From: Streptomyces sp. C10-9-1
GTDB lineage: Bacteria > Actinomycetota > Actinomycetes > Streptomycetales > Streptomycetaceae
Length of the DNA: 64,000 nt
Direction: 5' to 3'
NCBI RefSeq assembly: GCF_024497955.1
Contig: NZ_JANHKP010000019.1
Location: 78,920-142,919 of the forward strand
A program made the position numbers and the translations under genes. Below are positions 1 to 10,502 of the stretch, piece by piece; the first letter of the stretch is position 1; each line of letters starts with the position of its first letter. The notes under the pieces were generated by a model. The model searched no databases. It was not told where the DNA came from and worked only from the letters and a program-made list of their open reading frames with translations.

Positions 1-1
1 C

Positions 2-1117
<1,116 letters not shown>

Positions 1118-1149
1118 GCGGCCCGCCAGGGCACGCCTGACAGCGGTCG

Positions 1150-1201
1150 GAGGGCCTGGCCCGGAAGCCCCCCCTTGAGGGGTCTTCCGGGCCAGGCCCT
1201 C
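1150..1201. terminator. Bidirectional terminator between clpC and the carboxypeptidase gene
   Basis: A perfect 18-bp inverted repeat (1150-1167 pairing with 1184-1201) with a 16-nt loop lies between the clpC stop and the stop of the convergent carboxypeptidase gene. There is no clear U-run, which is usual for Streptomyces. It probably ends transcription from both sides. Confidence 0.85.
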
Positions 1202-1222
1202 CCGCATGTCCGGGGGCCCCAC

Positions 1223-2827
1223 TCAGCAGGAGGCCGGTTTGCGCCAGGAGCACTCCAGCCCGGCCTCGGCGCCGCCCTGGCGCGCGGCGGACGGGCGGAC
1301 CGCCTCGATACGACCGGCTTCCGTGTCCGAGGAGGCGAGTGCGACCACGATCGCGTCCTCCACGCTCTTCACGGAGGGCGCCAGGTAGTCGTTGAGCAGG
1401 ATGCTGAACACCAGCTCCCGCCCCCCGGCGTCGGTGACCGTGCCGGACAGGGCGGAGGCGCCGGTCAGCGAGCCGGTCTTGGCCCGGGCGTTGAGCGCGG
1501 CCGGTGTCCCGCACATCCGCGAGCGCAGCGTCCCGCCCACGGCCCGGTCGGGTGCGCAGGCCACAGGCAGGGAGGCCGACCACTGCGCGTACCAGGGGGC
1601 GTCGCGCACCGCGAGGAGCAGGGTCGTGAGCTCCTCGGCGGGGAAGAGGTTCATCCGGGACAGGCCCGAGCCGTCGGCCTGGCGCACCGTGGCGGTGCGG
1701 ACGCCCCGCTCCGCGAGGTGGGCCCGCACCTCGGAGAGCCCGGCCGCCCAGCTCCCCTCGCCCGCCCGGACGCGGCCGATCGTCTTCACCAGGGCCTCGG
1801 CGTGCATGTTGTTCGACAGCTTCATGAACGGGTGCATCACCCGCGACAGCGGCATGGAGCGGTGGGAGGCGAGCACCCGTGCGCCGGGCGGGGTGGGCCC
1901 GGTCCGGGTCGTGCCCCGGACGCGCACGCCGTGCCCGGCGAGGGACTCCGCGAAGACGGAGGCCGCGTAGCCGGTCGGGTCCCAGACCGCGATCCACTCC
2001 TTCGTGGCGGGCGCCCCGACGGGGATCGTGCCCGTCACCGTGATCGTGCCGCCGCCGTGCGGCCGGTCGACGGCGAGGGTGTCGGCCCCGCCCTCGCCGA
2101 CCGTGCGGCCCGTGACGTCGAGGCGCACATGCCCGGTGGGCGGCGTCAGGGTGACCTGCGGCGGGTCTCCGGGACGTGCGCCGGGACGGGCCTCCACCAG
2201 CACGGTGCCGGCGTCGTAGTCGGTGTCGGGGGCCAGCGTCAGGGCGGAGATCTGCGCGGAGTAGTACGCGGACTCGTCCTCGGCCGCCCAGGAGCGGCCC
2301 AGCCGGGCGCTGTCGAAGGCGGTGTCGTCCGCGACGATCCGGCCCGTCACACGGCGGATACCGGCGGCGGCCACGTCCGCGGCCAGCCGCTCGTAGTCCG
2401 CGGCCAGCATCGTCGGGTCGCCGTCGCCCCGCAGGTACAGGTCCCCGTGCAGGGTCGAGCCGTGGCGGCGGCCGCTCGCCAGCACCCGGGTGGTCCAGCG
2501 GTGGTCCGGCCCGAGCAGGGCCATGGCGGCGAGCGACGTGGAGATCTTGGTGGTGGAGGCGGGCATCAGCCGGTCCCCCGCGTCGCGCCGGTAGAGGCGC
2601 TCGCCGGTGGCGGCATCGGCGACGACGACGCTCACGGAGCCCCCGTCGAGGCGGGGGTCGGTGAGGATCTCGTCCAGGGCGCCCTTGAGCCCGGTTCCGG
2701 AGGGGCCCGCACCGGCGGGCGGGCCCCAGGCGAGGAGGGTGCAGGCGAGGGCCGCGACGGCGGCCAGGGCCCCGGCGCGGCGCAGGGCGGAGGGGCGGTG
2801 GCGCGCGGGTTCGGGGGGTCTGCTCAT
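1223..2827 (-). CDS. dacB: D-alanyl-D-alanine carboxypeptidase/endopeptidase, S13 (PBP4/DacB) family
   Basis: A 534-aa exported penicillin-binding protein of peptidase family S13, which trims or cuts peptidoglycan cross-links outside the membrane. The three active-site motifs are present in order: PASTTK (SxxK), SNN (SxN) and KTGS (KTG). A basic N-terminus followed by a hydrophobic Ala/Leu segment is a signal peptide or signal anchor. I chose the ATG at 2827, immediately before that signal; an upstream extension to 2917 would add about 30 unlikely residues. The insert of roughly 300 residues between SxN and KTG is normal for this family. It converges on clpC across a shared terminator. Its neighbours are an M23 peptidase and the SigE envelope-stress operon, which fits a cell-wall role. 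Confidence 0.93.
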   Translation of the reverse strand: MSRPPEPARHRPSALRRAGALAAVAALACTLLAWGPPAGAGPSGTGLKGALDEILTDPRLDGGSVSVVVADAATGERLYRRDAGDRLMPASTTKISTSLAAMALLGPDHRWTTRVLASGRRHGSTLHGDLYLRGDGDPTMLAADYERLAADVAAAGIRRVTGRIVADDTAFDSARLGRSWAAEDESAYYSAQISALTLAPDTDYDAGTVLVEARPGARPGDPPQVTLTPPTGHVRLDVTGRTVGEGGADTLAVDRPHGGGTITVTGTIPVGAPATKEWIAVWDPTGYAASVFAESLAGHGVRVRGTTRTGPTPPGARVLASHRSMPLSRVMHPFMKLSNNMHAEALVKTIGRVRAGEGSWAAGLSEVRAHLAERGVRTATVRQADGSGLSRMNLFPAEELTTLLLAVRDAPWYAQWSASLPVACAPDRAVGGTLRSRMCGTPAALNARAKTGSLTGASALSGTVTDAGGRELVFSILLNDYLAPSVKSVEDAIVVALASSDTEAGRIEAVRPSAARQGGAEAGLECSWRKPASC

Positions 2828-3373
2828 GGCACCGGAGGATCCCGTACACCTCCCTGCCGCGGAAGCATGCCGCGGGGCGTTGCGCCATGTGGCGCCGGTC
2901 ACTACCAAATCGTGCAAAACGGGCGCGCGTTGGCCTCACCCGAACAGCGGTTCCGCGTGGCCCGGGTCACCTTTTCGCCCCCCGTGGGGCGCTTCGCCCG
3001 TGACAAGGCGCACAGGACGAAACGGACCTACTAGATGGAATAGTGCGCCACTCCGGTGCTCCTCCGGGGGGTCGGGCCTCCGGCGGTGCGGGCCTCGCGG
3101 GTCCCGGGTGCCGTACCCGGCGGGCGTCCGGGCCGACGGCGCCGCTGCTGGGCCCCGACATGCGGTTAAACCTGATCCAATCCGGACATCCCGGCCCGTT
3201 CTTCGGGGGTTCGCGCGAGGGGTGTCCGGTCCGTCAAGAGTCCGATTTCCCTCGCCCTCTCTACGATCTGATGTCGTAGTTGAGGCATTTGGGGTGACTT
3301 GGGGGGCCGGGTTACCAAGGTGGGGCCAGCCCGGCGAGCACGCCGGGTCCATACATGCCCGGAGGTTTCCCGT
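2828..3373. other. 545-bp intergenic region between divergent cell-wall genes
   Basis: It separates the divergent carboxypeptidase and M23 peptidase genes and must hold both promoters. Local AT-richer patches occur around 2905-2935, 3025-3045 and 3240-3300, unlike the surrounding coding DNA. The long leader of the M23 gene, about 100 nt from the AT-rich patch to the start, leaves room for a structured 5' UTR, but I could not match it to a known riboswitch. I see no coding potential here. Confidence 0.5.
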
Positions 3374-4054
3374 ATGTCGAAGCGCACCATGATCCACCGT
3401 CTCCGCCCGTCCGTGCTCCGTACCCGTGGTGCCGTCGTGGCCGCCGGAATGGGCGCCGTGATGGTCGTCGGAGCCGGTGCGGGTGTCGCCTCCGCAGACG
3501 CGGGCACGGCGGTCAAGCCCCTCGCCGCGAACGCCGCCTCCGCCGTGGCCGCCCAGGCCGAGGCCCAGGCCAGCGCCGCCGCCAAGGCCGCGGCCGCCAA
3601 GGCCGCCGCCAAGAAGAAGGCCGCCGCGAAGAAGGCATCCTGGGTCAAGCCGGTCGCCAAGTACACGCTGACCGCGAGCTTCGCCCAGGGCGGCTCGATG
3701 TGGGCCAGCAAGCACTCCGGCCAGGACTTCGCCGTCCCGGTCGGCACCCCGGTCAAGGCCGCCCACGCCGGCACCGTCGTCAAGGCCGGCCCCAACGGCG
3801 GCGGCGACGGCCCCGCCTACGGCAACGCCGTCGTGATCAAGCACGCCAACGGCAAGTACTCGCAGTACGCCCACCTGTCGAAGATCAACGTGAAGATCGG
3901 CTCCAAGGTCAAGACCGGCCAGACGATCGCCAAGTCCGGCAACACCGGCAACTCCTCCGGTCCGCACCTGCACTTCGAGATCCGCACCACCCCGAACTAC
4001 GGCTCGGCGCTGAACCCGGCCAACTTCCTGCGCTCCGTCGGCGTCACCATCTGA
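3374..4054 (+). CDS. Secreted M23 (LytM-type) metallopeptidase
   Basis: A 226-aa exported protein with a signal peptide (residues 1 to about 45), an Ala/Lys-rich probably helical linker (about residues 50-95) and a C-terminal M23 domain. The zinc-site motifs are visible: the H...D of HSGQDFAVP and the HLHFEI motif near the end. Such enzymes cut peptide cross-bridges in peptidoglycan. The ATG at 3374 is supported by an excellent ribosome binding site, GGAGG at 3361-3365, 8 nt upstream; longer in-frame forms lack both ribosome site and signal. It lies among other wall genes and converges on cseC. Confidence 0.93.
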   Translation: MSKRTMIHRLRPSVLRTRGAVVAAGMGAVMVVGAGAGVASADAGTAVKPLAANAASAVAAQAEAQASAAAKAAAAKAAAKKKAAAKKASWVKPVAKYTLTASFAQGGSMWASKHSGQDFAVPVGTPVKAAHAGTVVKAGPNGGGDGPAYGNAVVIKHANGKYSQYAHLSKINVKIGSKVKTGQTIAKSGNTGNSSGPHLHFEIRTTPNYGSALNPANFLRSVGVTI

Positions 4055-4119
4055 CGCACCGCGCGACGCAGCCCCCGGCGCACCCCGCCCGGTCACCGCA
4101 CCGGGACCCCGGCGGCCCC

Positions 4120-4143
4120 GGAACCGGCCTCACCCCCGGTTCC
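4120..4143. terminator. Hairpin between the M23 gene and cseC
   Basis: Inverted repeat of 8 bp (4120-4127 with 4136-4143). It overlaps the last codons of cseC and lies 65 nt after the M23 stop, so it could serve both converging genes. It is moderately convincing only. Confidence 0.45.
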
Positions 4144-5500
4144 AGGGCCGCCGCCGGCGTCGCCGGGGCTCCTCCGGGACCACCGGGAGCGGGAAGCTGC
4201 CCGTGACCGTCGGCGCATGTTCCGGCAGCCACAGCACCGCGACCGCCCCGCCCGCCTCGCCGTGCGGCGAGACCCCCTCCGGCGCGGCGTTGCGGAAGGT
4301 CAGCCGCGCCCCGAGGACCCGCGCCTGGCCCGCCGCGATGGTCAGCCCGAGCCCGTGCCCGGTCCCCGCGCGGTCCCGCGCCCCGGTGCGGAAGCGGCTC
4401 GGGCCCTCGCGCAGCAGCGCCGGGGGGAACCCCGGACCGTGGTCGCGCACCCGGACCACCCGGCCCTCCACCGTGACCTCCACCGGGTCCCCGCCGTACT
4501 TCACGGCATTGGTCACCAGATTGCCGATGATCCGCTCCAGGCGGCGCGGGTCGGTGGACACCCACGACTCGTGGACCACCCGCACCACCGCGTCCGGATG
4601 CAGGGCGGCCACCCGGCGGGCGGTGAACTCGCCGAGCAGGATCTCCTGGAGCTCCGCCCGCTCCGACGCGCCGTCCAGCCGGGCGACCTCCAGCACGTCC
4701 TCCACCAGCGTGCGCAGCGCCTGCGCCCGGTCCCGCACCAGCTCGCTGGGGCGCCCGGGCGGCAGCAGCTCCGCCGCCGTGACCAGTCCGGTGACCGGAG
4801 TGCGCAGCTCATGGGCGATGTCCGCGGTCACCCGGCGCTCCGCGTCGATGCGCGCCTGGAGCGCGTCGGTCAGCGAGTCCACCGCCCGCGCCAGGTCGTC
4901 GGTCTCGTCCCTGACGATACCGCCGATGGCCTCCCGTACCCGTACCCCGGTGTCCCCCCGCGCCACGTTGCGGGCGGCGGAGGCGGCCTTGCGCAGCCGG
5001 CGCGAGAGCTGGCCGCCGATCAGGACCCCGAGCGCGGAGCCGCCGAAGACCACCGCCACCGAACCGATGATCAGCGCCCGGTCGAGGTCCTTCAGGACGG
5101 TCGCGCTGCGGCCGGTGAACTCGGTCCGCAGGGAGAGCACGTCCCCGCCCGCCAGCGGCACGGCGGCCCAGATCTCGGGGGTGTCCCCCGCGTCGTCGAC
5201 GTAGCTGCCGCGCCGCCCGTCCCGGACCAGGCGGCGCAGCTCCGCGGGGAGCGCGGGGTCGTTGATCCTGCTGTTGAAGCGCGGGTCCCGGTTCTTGGAC
5301 GACTCGTACCAGCGCTGGGCGAGCAGGATCCGGTCGATCTGGACGTCGCGGGCGTTGTCGAGCATCGAGACCCGGGCAGCGTTGTGCACCACCAGGCTCA
5401 GCGCCACCGCGATCAGCGCGCCGACGGCCGCGATGGCGACGCTGATCTTCCACCGGACGCCGGTGCGCAGGTCGGGACGGATCACGGGCCGGGTGCTCAC
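4130..5500 (-). CDS. cseC: Sensor histidine kinase CseC
   Basis: A 456-aa membrane histidine kinase. Two transmembrane segments (about residues 18-40 and 150-172) flank an extracytoplasmic sensor of about 110 residues. HAMP follows, then the H-box DIAHELRTPVTG, an N-box (NLVTNAVKYGG) and the G-boxes DHGPGF and GHGLGL. Order and context match CseC of the Streptomyces sigE-cseABC operon, the cell-envelope stress system whose CseB/CseC pair controls sigE transcription. Its GTG start overlaps the cseB stop by 4 nt (5497-5500), implying translational coupling. The C-terminal tail is Arg/Pro-rich. Confidence 0.93.
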   Translation of the reverse strand: MSTRPVIRPDLRTGVRWKISVAIAAVGALIAVALSLVVHNAARVSMLDNARDVQIDRILLAQRWYESSKNRDPRFNSRINDPALPAELRRLVRDGRRGSYVDDAGDTPEIWAAVPLAGGDVLSLRTEFTGRSATVLKDLDRALIIGSVAVVFGGSALGVLIGGQLSRRLRKAASAARNVARGDTGVRVREAIGGIVRDETDDLARAVDSLTDALQARIDAERRVTADIAHELRTPVTGLVTAAELLPPGRPSELVRDRAQALRTLVEDVLEVARLDGASERAELQEILLGEFTARRVAALHPDAVVRVVHESWVSTDPRRLERIIGNLVTNAVKYGGDPVEVTVEGRVVRVRDHGPGFPPALLREGPSRFRTGARDRAGTGHGLGLTIAAGQARVLGARLTFRNAAPEGVSPHGEAGGAVAVLWLPEHAPTVTGSFPLPVVPEEPRRRRRRPWNRG

Positions 5501-6186
5501 GCTCGGAGTTTGTAGCCGAAACCGCGGACCGTCTCGATGCGGTCCTGTCCGATCTTCGCGCGCAGCCGCTGCACGTGGACGTCGACGACGCGTGTGTCGC
5601 CGCCCCAGCCGTAGTCCCAGACGCGCTCCAGCAGCCGGTCCCGCGACAGCACCGTGCCGGGCGCGGTGGAGAACTCCAGCAGCAGCCGCATCTCGGTGGG
5701 CGTCAGCCCCACGGGAGCACCGCCGCGGCGCACCTCCATGCCCTCGGTGTCGACCTCCAGCTCACCGAACACCAGCGGGCCGCCCTGGTCCCCCTGCCCC
5801 GCGGCGAGGGCGGCGGCGTGCCCGAAGCGGCGGAGCACCGCCCGGATGCGTGCCATGAGGACGGCGCCGTCGAAGGGCTTGGTCACGTAGTCGTCCGCCC
5901 CTGCCTCCAGGCCGAGCACCACGTCGATGGCGTCGGCACGGGCCGAGAGCATGATCACGGGCACGGTCGACTCGTCGCGGATCCGGCGGCACAGGCTCAC
6001 CCCGTCCAGGCCCGGCACCATCACGTCGAGCAGCGCGATGTCGGGCCGGTCGGCGCGGAAGGCCTCCAGCCCCGAGAGCCCGTCCGGCACGGCCGTCACC
6101 GCGAAGCCGTCCCGCTCCAGGGCGAGCTGGGTCGCCTCGCGGATGACGTCGTCGTCCTCGACGAACAGGACATGGGTCTCGGCCAT
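5497..6186 (-). CDS. cseB: OmpR-family response regulator CseB
   Basis: A 229-aa two-domain regulator. The receiver domain has the acidic pair (EDDD, residues 10-13), the phospho-acceptor Asp in LLDVMVPG and the conserved Lys in TKPF. The C-terminal winged helix ends with the usual RGFGYKL. It should be phosphorylated by CseC and activate the sigE promoter under envelope stress, as known for this operon. It lies 83 nt downstream of cseA and overlaps cseC by 4 nt. Confidence 0.95.
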   Translation of the reverse strand: MAETHVLFVEDDDVIREATQLALERDGFAVTAVPDGLSGLEAFRADRPDIALLDVMVPGLDGVSLCRRIRDESTVPVIMLSARADAIDVVLGLEAGADDYVTKPFDGAVLMARIRAVLRRFGHAAALAAGQGDQGGPLVFGELEVDTEGMEVRRGGAPVGLTPTEMRLLLEFSTAPGTVLSRDRLLERVWDYGWGGDTRVVDVHVQRLRAKIGQDRIETVRGFGYKLRA

Positions 6187-6269
6187 CCGTCAGCTCTCGT
6201 TCCCGACCGGTCCGCCCGGTCGCCGTGTCGTGGTGGTTCCGCGCGCCCGGTGCGCGGGCGGAACGGCGG

Positions 6270-6953
6270 TCAGTCCTCTGCGGGGGCCGGTGTCTCCGCA
6301 GAGGCGACGCCCTCGCCCCCGCCGACGGACCGGCTGTACTCGTTGCGCACCCAGTACTCCTGCGCGAACTTCCCCGCCGACCAGCGGTAGGTGGTGACCT
6401 CCTCGCCCGAGGGCTCCGCCACCGGATCGCCCGAGGCGTACACCTGCTTGGTCACCACCAGGTCGCCGCGGTCGATGGCCGCGTACACGGCGGGCTCCTC
6501 CACGGCGAAGACGTTCTCGTAGCGCCCTGCGTCCGCACGGTACACATAGGTGGCGAGGCCGACCGCGTCGCCGCAGGTCATGACGTTGACCACGACATCG
6601 GGGGAGCTGCCGCCGGTCAGCATCCCGTAGGAGGTGTCCACCGGGTAGGAGTCCGCGGCGCAGGGCCGCAGATCGGCCTTGACCCGGTCGCTGACCTCGG
6701 GGTCGGCCTTCAGCAGCGCGGCCGCGTCCACCGCCTGGGCGAACAGGCCCGTGCCCGAGGAGGGCCCCGGCGACGGCGTGCCCTTCGCCGGCGCGTCCGG
6801 CGCCTCGCCCTCGTCCTGGAGCCCCGAGCCGCCGGCCGAGCAGCCCGCCGCCAGCACGGCGAGGGCGACCAGCGCGGTCACCACCGCGCCGGCCGCCTTC
6901 CTCGCTCCGGTCCCGCTCTCCGCCCCGCCGTCCGTGCCCCTCAGGCCGCGCAC
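6270..6953 (-). CDS. cseA: Lipoprotein CseA
   Basis: A 227-aa lipoprotein with a signal peptide and the lipobox LAAGC; the mature N-terminus is Gly/Ser/Pro-rich and the rest is globular. CseA is the extracytoplasmic lipoprotein of the sigE operon and acts as a negative modulator. I chose the GTG at 6953, which lies inside the sigE stop region and gives a 13-nt overlap. It is the first start that leaves a proper signal peptide; the longer frame to 7298 is an antisense-like shadow of sigE. Confidence 0.9.
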   Translation of the reverse strand: MRGLRGTDGGAESGTGARKAAGAVVTALVALAVLAAGCSAGGSGLQDEGEAPDAPAKGTPSPGPSSGTGLFAQAVDAAALLKADPEVSDRVKADLRPCAADSYPVDTSYGMLTGGSSPDVVVNVMTCGDAVGLATYVYRADAGRYENVFAVEEPAVYAAIDRGDLVVTKQVYASGDPVAEPSGEEVTTYRWSAGKFAQEYWVRNEYSRSVGGGEGVASAETPAPAED

Positions 6954-7513
6954 CGCTCCCGCTCCCGTCCGCCCTGCCGGTGGATACGCCGCGTCTCCGC
7001 GCGCTCCAGGGCGCGGGCGTCCCGGTCCCGCGCCTCCAGCTCCTGGCGGAGCTTGGCGAGCGCCCGGTGCAGCGTGCTCTTCACCGTACCCGGCGACATG
7101 CCCAGGGCGTCGGCGGTCTCCTCGGTGCTCATCTGCTCCCAGTGCCGCAGCACCACGACGCTGCGCTGCTTCGGGGCGAGGGTGTCGAGCAGGTCCAGCA
7201 GCAGGGCGCGGTCGGCGCGCTGCTGGCTGCCGTCCTCCACGCTGGCGTCCGGCAGCTGCTCGGTCGGGACCTCCTCCAGCTTGCGGGCGCGCCACCACTC
7301 GGTGCGGGTGTTGATCATGACGCGGCGGAGGTAGGCGTCCGCCAGGGACTTGTCCGATATCCCGTCCCAGCGGCCGTAGGTGCGGACCAGCGCGGTCTGC
7401 AGCAGGTCCTGGGCGTCCACCGGGTCGGGTACGAGACGGCGTGCACTGCGCAGCAGGGCCTCCTGCCGCGTGCGTACGTACTCCTCGAATCCGAGCACCT
7501 CGCCGTGCGCCAT
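6941..7513 (-). CDS. sigE: ECF RNA polymerase sigma factor SigE
   Basis: A 190-aa extracytoplasmic-function sigma factor with region 2 (DLLQTALVRTYGRWD) and region 4 (MSTEETADALGMSPGTVKS). It directs transcription of cell-envelope genes in response to wall damage. The sequence is close to what I know of S. coelicolor SigE, including the C-terminal ERERCAA. The ATG at 7513 has GGAGG about 9 nt upstream; the frame is open further 5' but without a good start. It is first gene of the sigE-cseA-cseB-cseC operon. Confidence 0.95.
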   Translation of the reverse strand: MAHGEVLGFEEYVRTRQEALLRSARRLVPDPVDAQDLLQTALVRTYGRWDGISDKSLADAYLRRVMINTRTEWWRARKLEEVPTEQLPDASVEDGSQQRADRALLLDLLDTLAPKQRSVVVLRHWEQMSTEETADALGMSPGTVKSTLHRALAKLRQELEARDRDARALERAETRRIHRQGGRERERCAA

Positions 7514-7750
7514 GCCGATCCGCCTCCGTGTCCCCGTCAAGCCCCGTCGTCCGTGCCCCACAGAAGCTACGGCGGGTCTGTCACGGGGCTGTGCGGGGCA
7601 GCCGTCGGTCGGCGCACGGCCACCCATCGGTTGTGTAACAGCCCTGGTCGCGGACGAGGGAGCGGCCGCTCGGATCGGGCCCCGCCGGGGTCCGCCGGGT
7701 CCCGGCAGGAGCGCCGCGCACGGCGCGCCCGGCGGGCGGCCCCGGGCGGC

Positions 7751-8689
7751 CTACCGGGCCGCCGGGCGCCCCGAGGGGAGCCGGTAGCGGCCCCCGTCCA
7801 GCGGCTCGACCAGTCCGTCCGCGACCAGCCCGTCCAGGGCGCGGGCGCGCTGCACGGGCTCGTGCCAGACCGTGTCCAGGACGGACTGCGGCACCGGGGA
7901 GGTCGCCTCGCGCAGCACGGCGAGCAGCCGGCCCCGCACCTGGCGGTCGGTGCCCGCGTAGGACTGCCCGCGGCGGGCCGGGCCCTCGTGCGCCGGTTTG
8001 CCGGCCAGCCGCCAGGCGCAGCGGTCGGCGATCGGGCAGCGGCCGCAGTCCTCGTTGCGGGCCGTGCAGACGAGGGCGCCGAGCTCCATGGAGGCGGCGG
8101 CCCAGCGGGCGGCGGTCGTCTCCTCCTCGGGGAGCAGGGCCCGCGCCAGGCGGCGCTCGGCGGCCGTGGTCGCGTTCGGCGGGTACTGCACCCCGGTCGC
8201 CGCTCGGGCGAGGACGCGGCGCACGTTGGTGTCCAGCACGGCATGGCGCTGGCCGTAGGCGAAGGAGGCGACGGCCGCCGCGGTGTACTCGCCGATGCCG
8301 GGCAGGGCGATGAGCTGGGCGTGGTCGCTCGGGACCTCCCCGCCGTGGCGTTCCGCTATGGCCTGGGCGGCGCCGTGCAGGCGCAGGGCCCGGCGGGGGT
8401 AGCCGAGGCGGCCCCAGGCCCGGACGGCCTCGCCGGGCTCCTCGGCGGCCAGGTCCGCGGGGCGCGGCCAGCGGGCCAGCCACTGCTCGTACACCGGCAG
8501 GACCCGCGCGACGGGGGTCTGCTGGAGCATGAACTCGCTGACCATCACCCCCCAGGCGCCCGCTTCCGGGCGGCGCCAGGGCAGGTCGCGGGCGTGCTGC
8601 TCGAACCAGGCGATCACGGGCCCGTGCAGGGCGGCGGGGTCCTGGGGGGAGTCGGGGATCGGGGATGCGTGGGCGTGAGTGGCAGTCAT
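7751..8689 (-). CDS. mutY: A/G-specific adenine DNA glycosylase MutY
   Basis: A 312-aa helix-hairpin-helix GPD glycosylase that removes adenine mispaired with 8-oxoguanine. The N-terminal catalytic Glu lies in VSEFMLQQT, the HhH motif in LPGIGEYTAAAV, the catalytic Asp in VLDTNVRRV, and four Cys follow in CTARNEDCGRCPIADRC for the [4Fe-4S] cluster. The C-terminal MutT-like domain is short, as in many actinobacteria. The start is the ATG at 8689. It is a single gene beside a divergently controlled lipid phosphatase. Confidence 0.93.
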   Translation of the reverse strand: MTATHAHASPIPDSPQDPAALHGPVIAWFEQHARDLPWRRPEAGAWGVMVSEFMLQQTPVARVLPVYEQWLARWPRPADLAAEEPGEAVRAWGRLGYPRRALRLHGAAQAIAERHGGEVPSDHAQLIALPGIGEYTAAAVASFAYGQRHAVLDTNVRRVLARAATGVQYPPNATTAAERRLARALLPEEETTAARWAAASMELGALVCTARNEDCGRCPIADRCAWRLAGKPAHEGPARRGQSYAGTDRQVRGRLLAVLREATSPVPQSVLDTVWHEPVQRARALDGLVADGLVEPLDGGRYRLPSGRPAAR

Positions 8690-8816
8690 GGCAGTCACGA
8701 TCCTGGCACGTCCGGGCGGGCGGACGCCGGATGCGGGCGGCGGGGCGCTGATCTGCCGCCCGTCCCGGCGGGCAGCCGCAGGGGCCCGCGCCGCCGGGTC
8801 CGCCCGCGTCCGGGGC

Positions 8817-9434
8817 TCAGGAGGAGGCGCGGCCCGGCCCGGCGAACCAGAGGACCACACCCGTGCGGCTCGTGCGCATGGTGCCCAGCAGCGCCTGCGC
8901 GGGACGGCGCAGTGCGAGGACGAAGACGAGCGCGACCAGGGCGCCGACCACGAGGCCGACCGTCACGTCGTGCGGGTAGTGGACGCCGACGAACACCCGG
9001 GAGAAGGCCATCAGCACCGCCAGCGGCACGGTCAGCAGCGCGATCCGGGGCCAGGCCAGCGCCAGCGCCAGGGCCGCGGCGCCCGCGATGGCCGAGTGGT
9101 TGCTGGGGAAGGACCAGTCCCCGGTGGGCGGGCAGGGCACCAGCGAGGCCGCCGCCTCCGTGACGGTCCGGCACGGACGCTCCTCGTCCACAACGGACTT
9201 GAACGACTCGCTCACCACGTATCCGGCCGCGGTCGCCAGCGGGGCGAGCACGGCGAGGGCTATGGAGCCCTCGTCCCGGGTCCGCGAGCGCCACCAGGCC
9301 GCCAGGAAGAGCACGGCGAAGAGCAACAGCCCCAGTTCCGTGAAGAGTTCGGCGAAGTGCTGGACCCAGGGGGGTGTGGCATGGGCGAAGTCGACGATGT
9401 CCCGGTAGAGATCGCGGGTGATGCTGCTGTCCAT
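8817..9434 (-). CDS. PAP2-family membrane phosphatase
   Basis: A 205-aa integral membrane protein with about five hydrophobic helices and the three PAP2 motifs: K-x6-RP (KSVVDEERP), PSNHS, and SR-x5-H-x3-D (SRVFVGVHYPHD). The family dephosphorylates lipid phosphates such as phosphatidic acid or undecaprenyl pyrophosphate. A role in recycling the wall lipid carrier is plausible given the neighbours but is inference. The ATG at 9434 was chosen over an extension to 9470. Confidence 0.85.
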   Translation of the reverse strand: MDSSITRDLYRDIVDFAHATPPWVQHFAELFTELGLLLFAVLFLAAWWRSRTRDEGSIALAVLAPLATAAGYVVSESFKSVVDEERPCRTVTEAAASLVPCPPTGDWSFPSNHSAIAGAAALALALAWPRIALLTVPLAVLMAFSRVFVGVHYPHDVTVGLVVGALVALVFVLALRRPAQALLGTMRTSRTGVVLWFAGPGRASS

Positions 9435-9633
9435 GGTCACGGACCGTACCCTCTCCCGCGGAGCGGTCACGCGGCGCCACCGGTCCCGGGGTCGCGGTCC
9501 CGGGACCGGCGGCGTCCCGGTGTCCCTCCCCGCGCTCCTGAATGATCATCAGGAGAACTATCATCCGCAGAACTTCACGCACGAGCGGCGGGTGGGGCGG
9601 GAGACGGGCCCGATCTCTCGTAGAGTTTCGCCC

Positions 9634-10440
9634 GTGGGATCTCTGCGCAATCCGATCGGGCCGCTTCCCTCCTCCATCTACTGGCGACGGAGGGTGGTGG
9701 CGCTCGCCCTCGTCGCCGTGCTCGTCGCCCTGCTCGCCTGGGTGTTCTCCTCCGGCGGGGACGAGGGCGGGAAGACCGCCGCCGACGGCAAGGGCCCCAC
9801 ACCGGCCCCCACCATCTCCGCGGGCCCCGACCCCTCGGGGCCCGCGATCAGCCAACAGCCGGGCGGACGGGACGAGTCGGGCGGCGGTTCCGGCGGTTCC
9901 GGGAGCGGGGGAGGAGCGGGTGGCGAGGGCCCGGACGCCTCCGGAAGCCCCGGCACCCCGGGCGCGGGGGACGGCTCCGGCGGCGGTACGGGCGGCTCCG
10001 GGGACGCCCCGGGCCAGCAGGTCCCGGCGAGCAGCCCGCTCCCCTCCTGCGCCCCGTCCGCCCTGAAGCTGACACTGCGCACCACCGAGGTCTCCTACGC
10101 GCCGGGCGAGAAGCCCTCCTTCGAACTGGTGGCGACCAACACCTCGGCCGCGGACTGCAAGGCCGACTTCGGGCCCAAGGCCGCCGTGCTCACGGTCAGC
10201 GACGCCGAGGACGAGGACGTCTGGTCCTCCGAGGACTGCCCCCGCACCGCCCCGCCCCGGCTCCTGCGGGTCCCGGCGGGCGGGACGATCACCCACACCG
10301 TCACCTGGGACCTCCGCCGCAGTTCCGACCGGTGCGCCACCCCGGAGGCGGGCACCGCCGGGCCCGGCACGTACCTGGTCGAGGCGGTGTTCCCCGGTGT
10401 GAAGGTGCTGCCCGCCTCCTTCCGCCTGGAACAGGACTGA
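9634..10440 (+). CDS. Membrane-anchored protein of unknown function with Gly/Ser-rich linker
   Basis: A 268-aa protein: a short cytoplasmic start, one transmembrane segment (about residues 20-38), a low-complexity Gly/Ser/Pro/Asp linker of roughly 90 residues, and a C-terminal beta-rich domain of about 135 residues with paired Cys (SCAPSA, DCKADF, EDCPRT, DRCATP). Topology suggests an extracytoplasmic domain held away from the membrane by the linker. The GTG at 9634 follows TAGAGT 10 nt upstream, so the message may be leaderless; no Shine-Dalgarno is seen. I do not recognise a catalytic motif. Confidence 0.7.
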   Translation: MGSLRNPIGPLPSSIYWRRRVVALALVAVLVALLAWVFSSGGDEGGKTAADGKGPTPAPTISAGPDPSGPAISQQPGGRDESGGGSGGSGSGGGAGGEGPDASGSPGTPGAGDGSGGGTGGSGDAPGQQVPASSPLPSCAPSALKLTLRTTEVSYAPGEKPSFELVATNTSAADCKADFGPKAAVLTVSDAEDEDVWSSEDCPRTAPPRLLRVPAGGTITHTVTWDLRRSSDRCATPEAGTAGPGTYLVEAVFPGVKVLPASFRLEQD

Positions 10441-10502
10441 GGGCCCCGGGCACGCGGGGCCGCCCGAGTCCCGCGACTCGACCGCGGGTCCGCCGCGTCC
10501 CG

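Noticed and set aside
3200..3373. Possible c-di-AMP (ydaO-type) riboswitch in the leader of the M23 peptidase gene
   Set aside because: Such switches do control wall hydrolases in actinobacteria and disA is nearby, but I could not find the conserved core elements in the leader.
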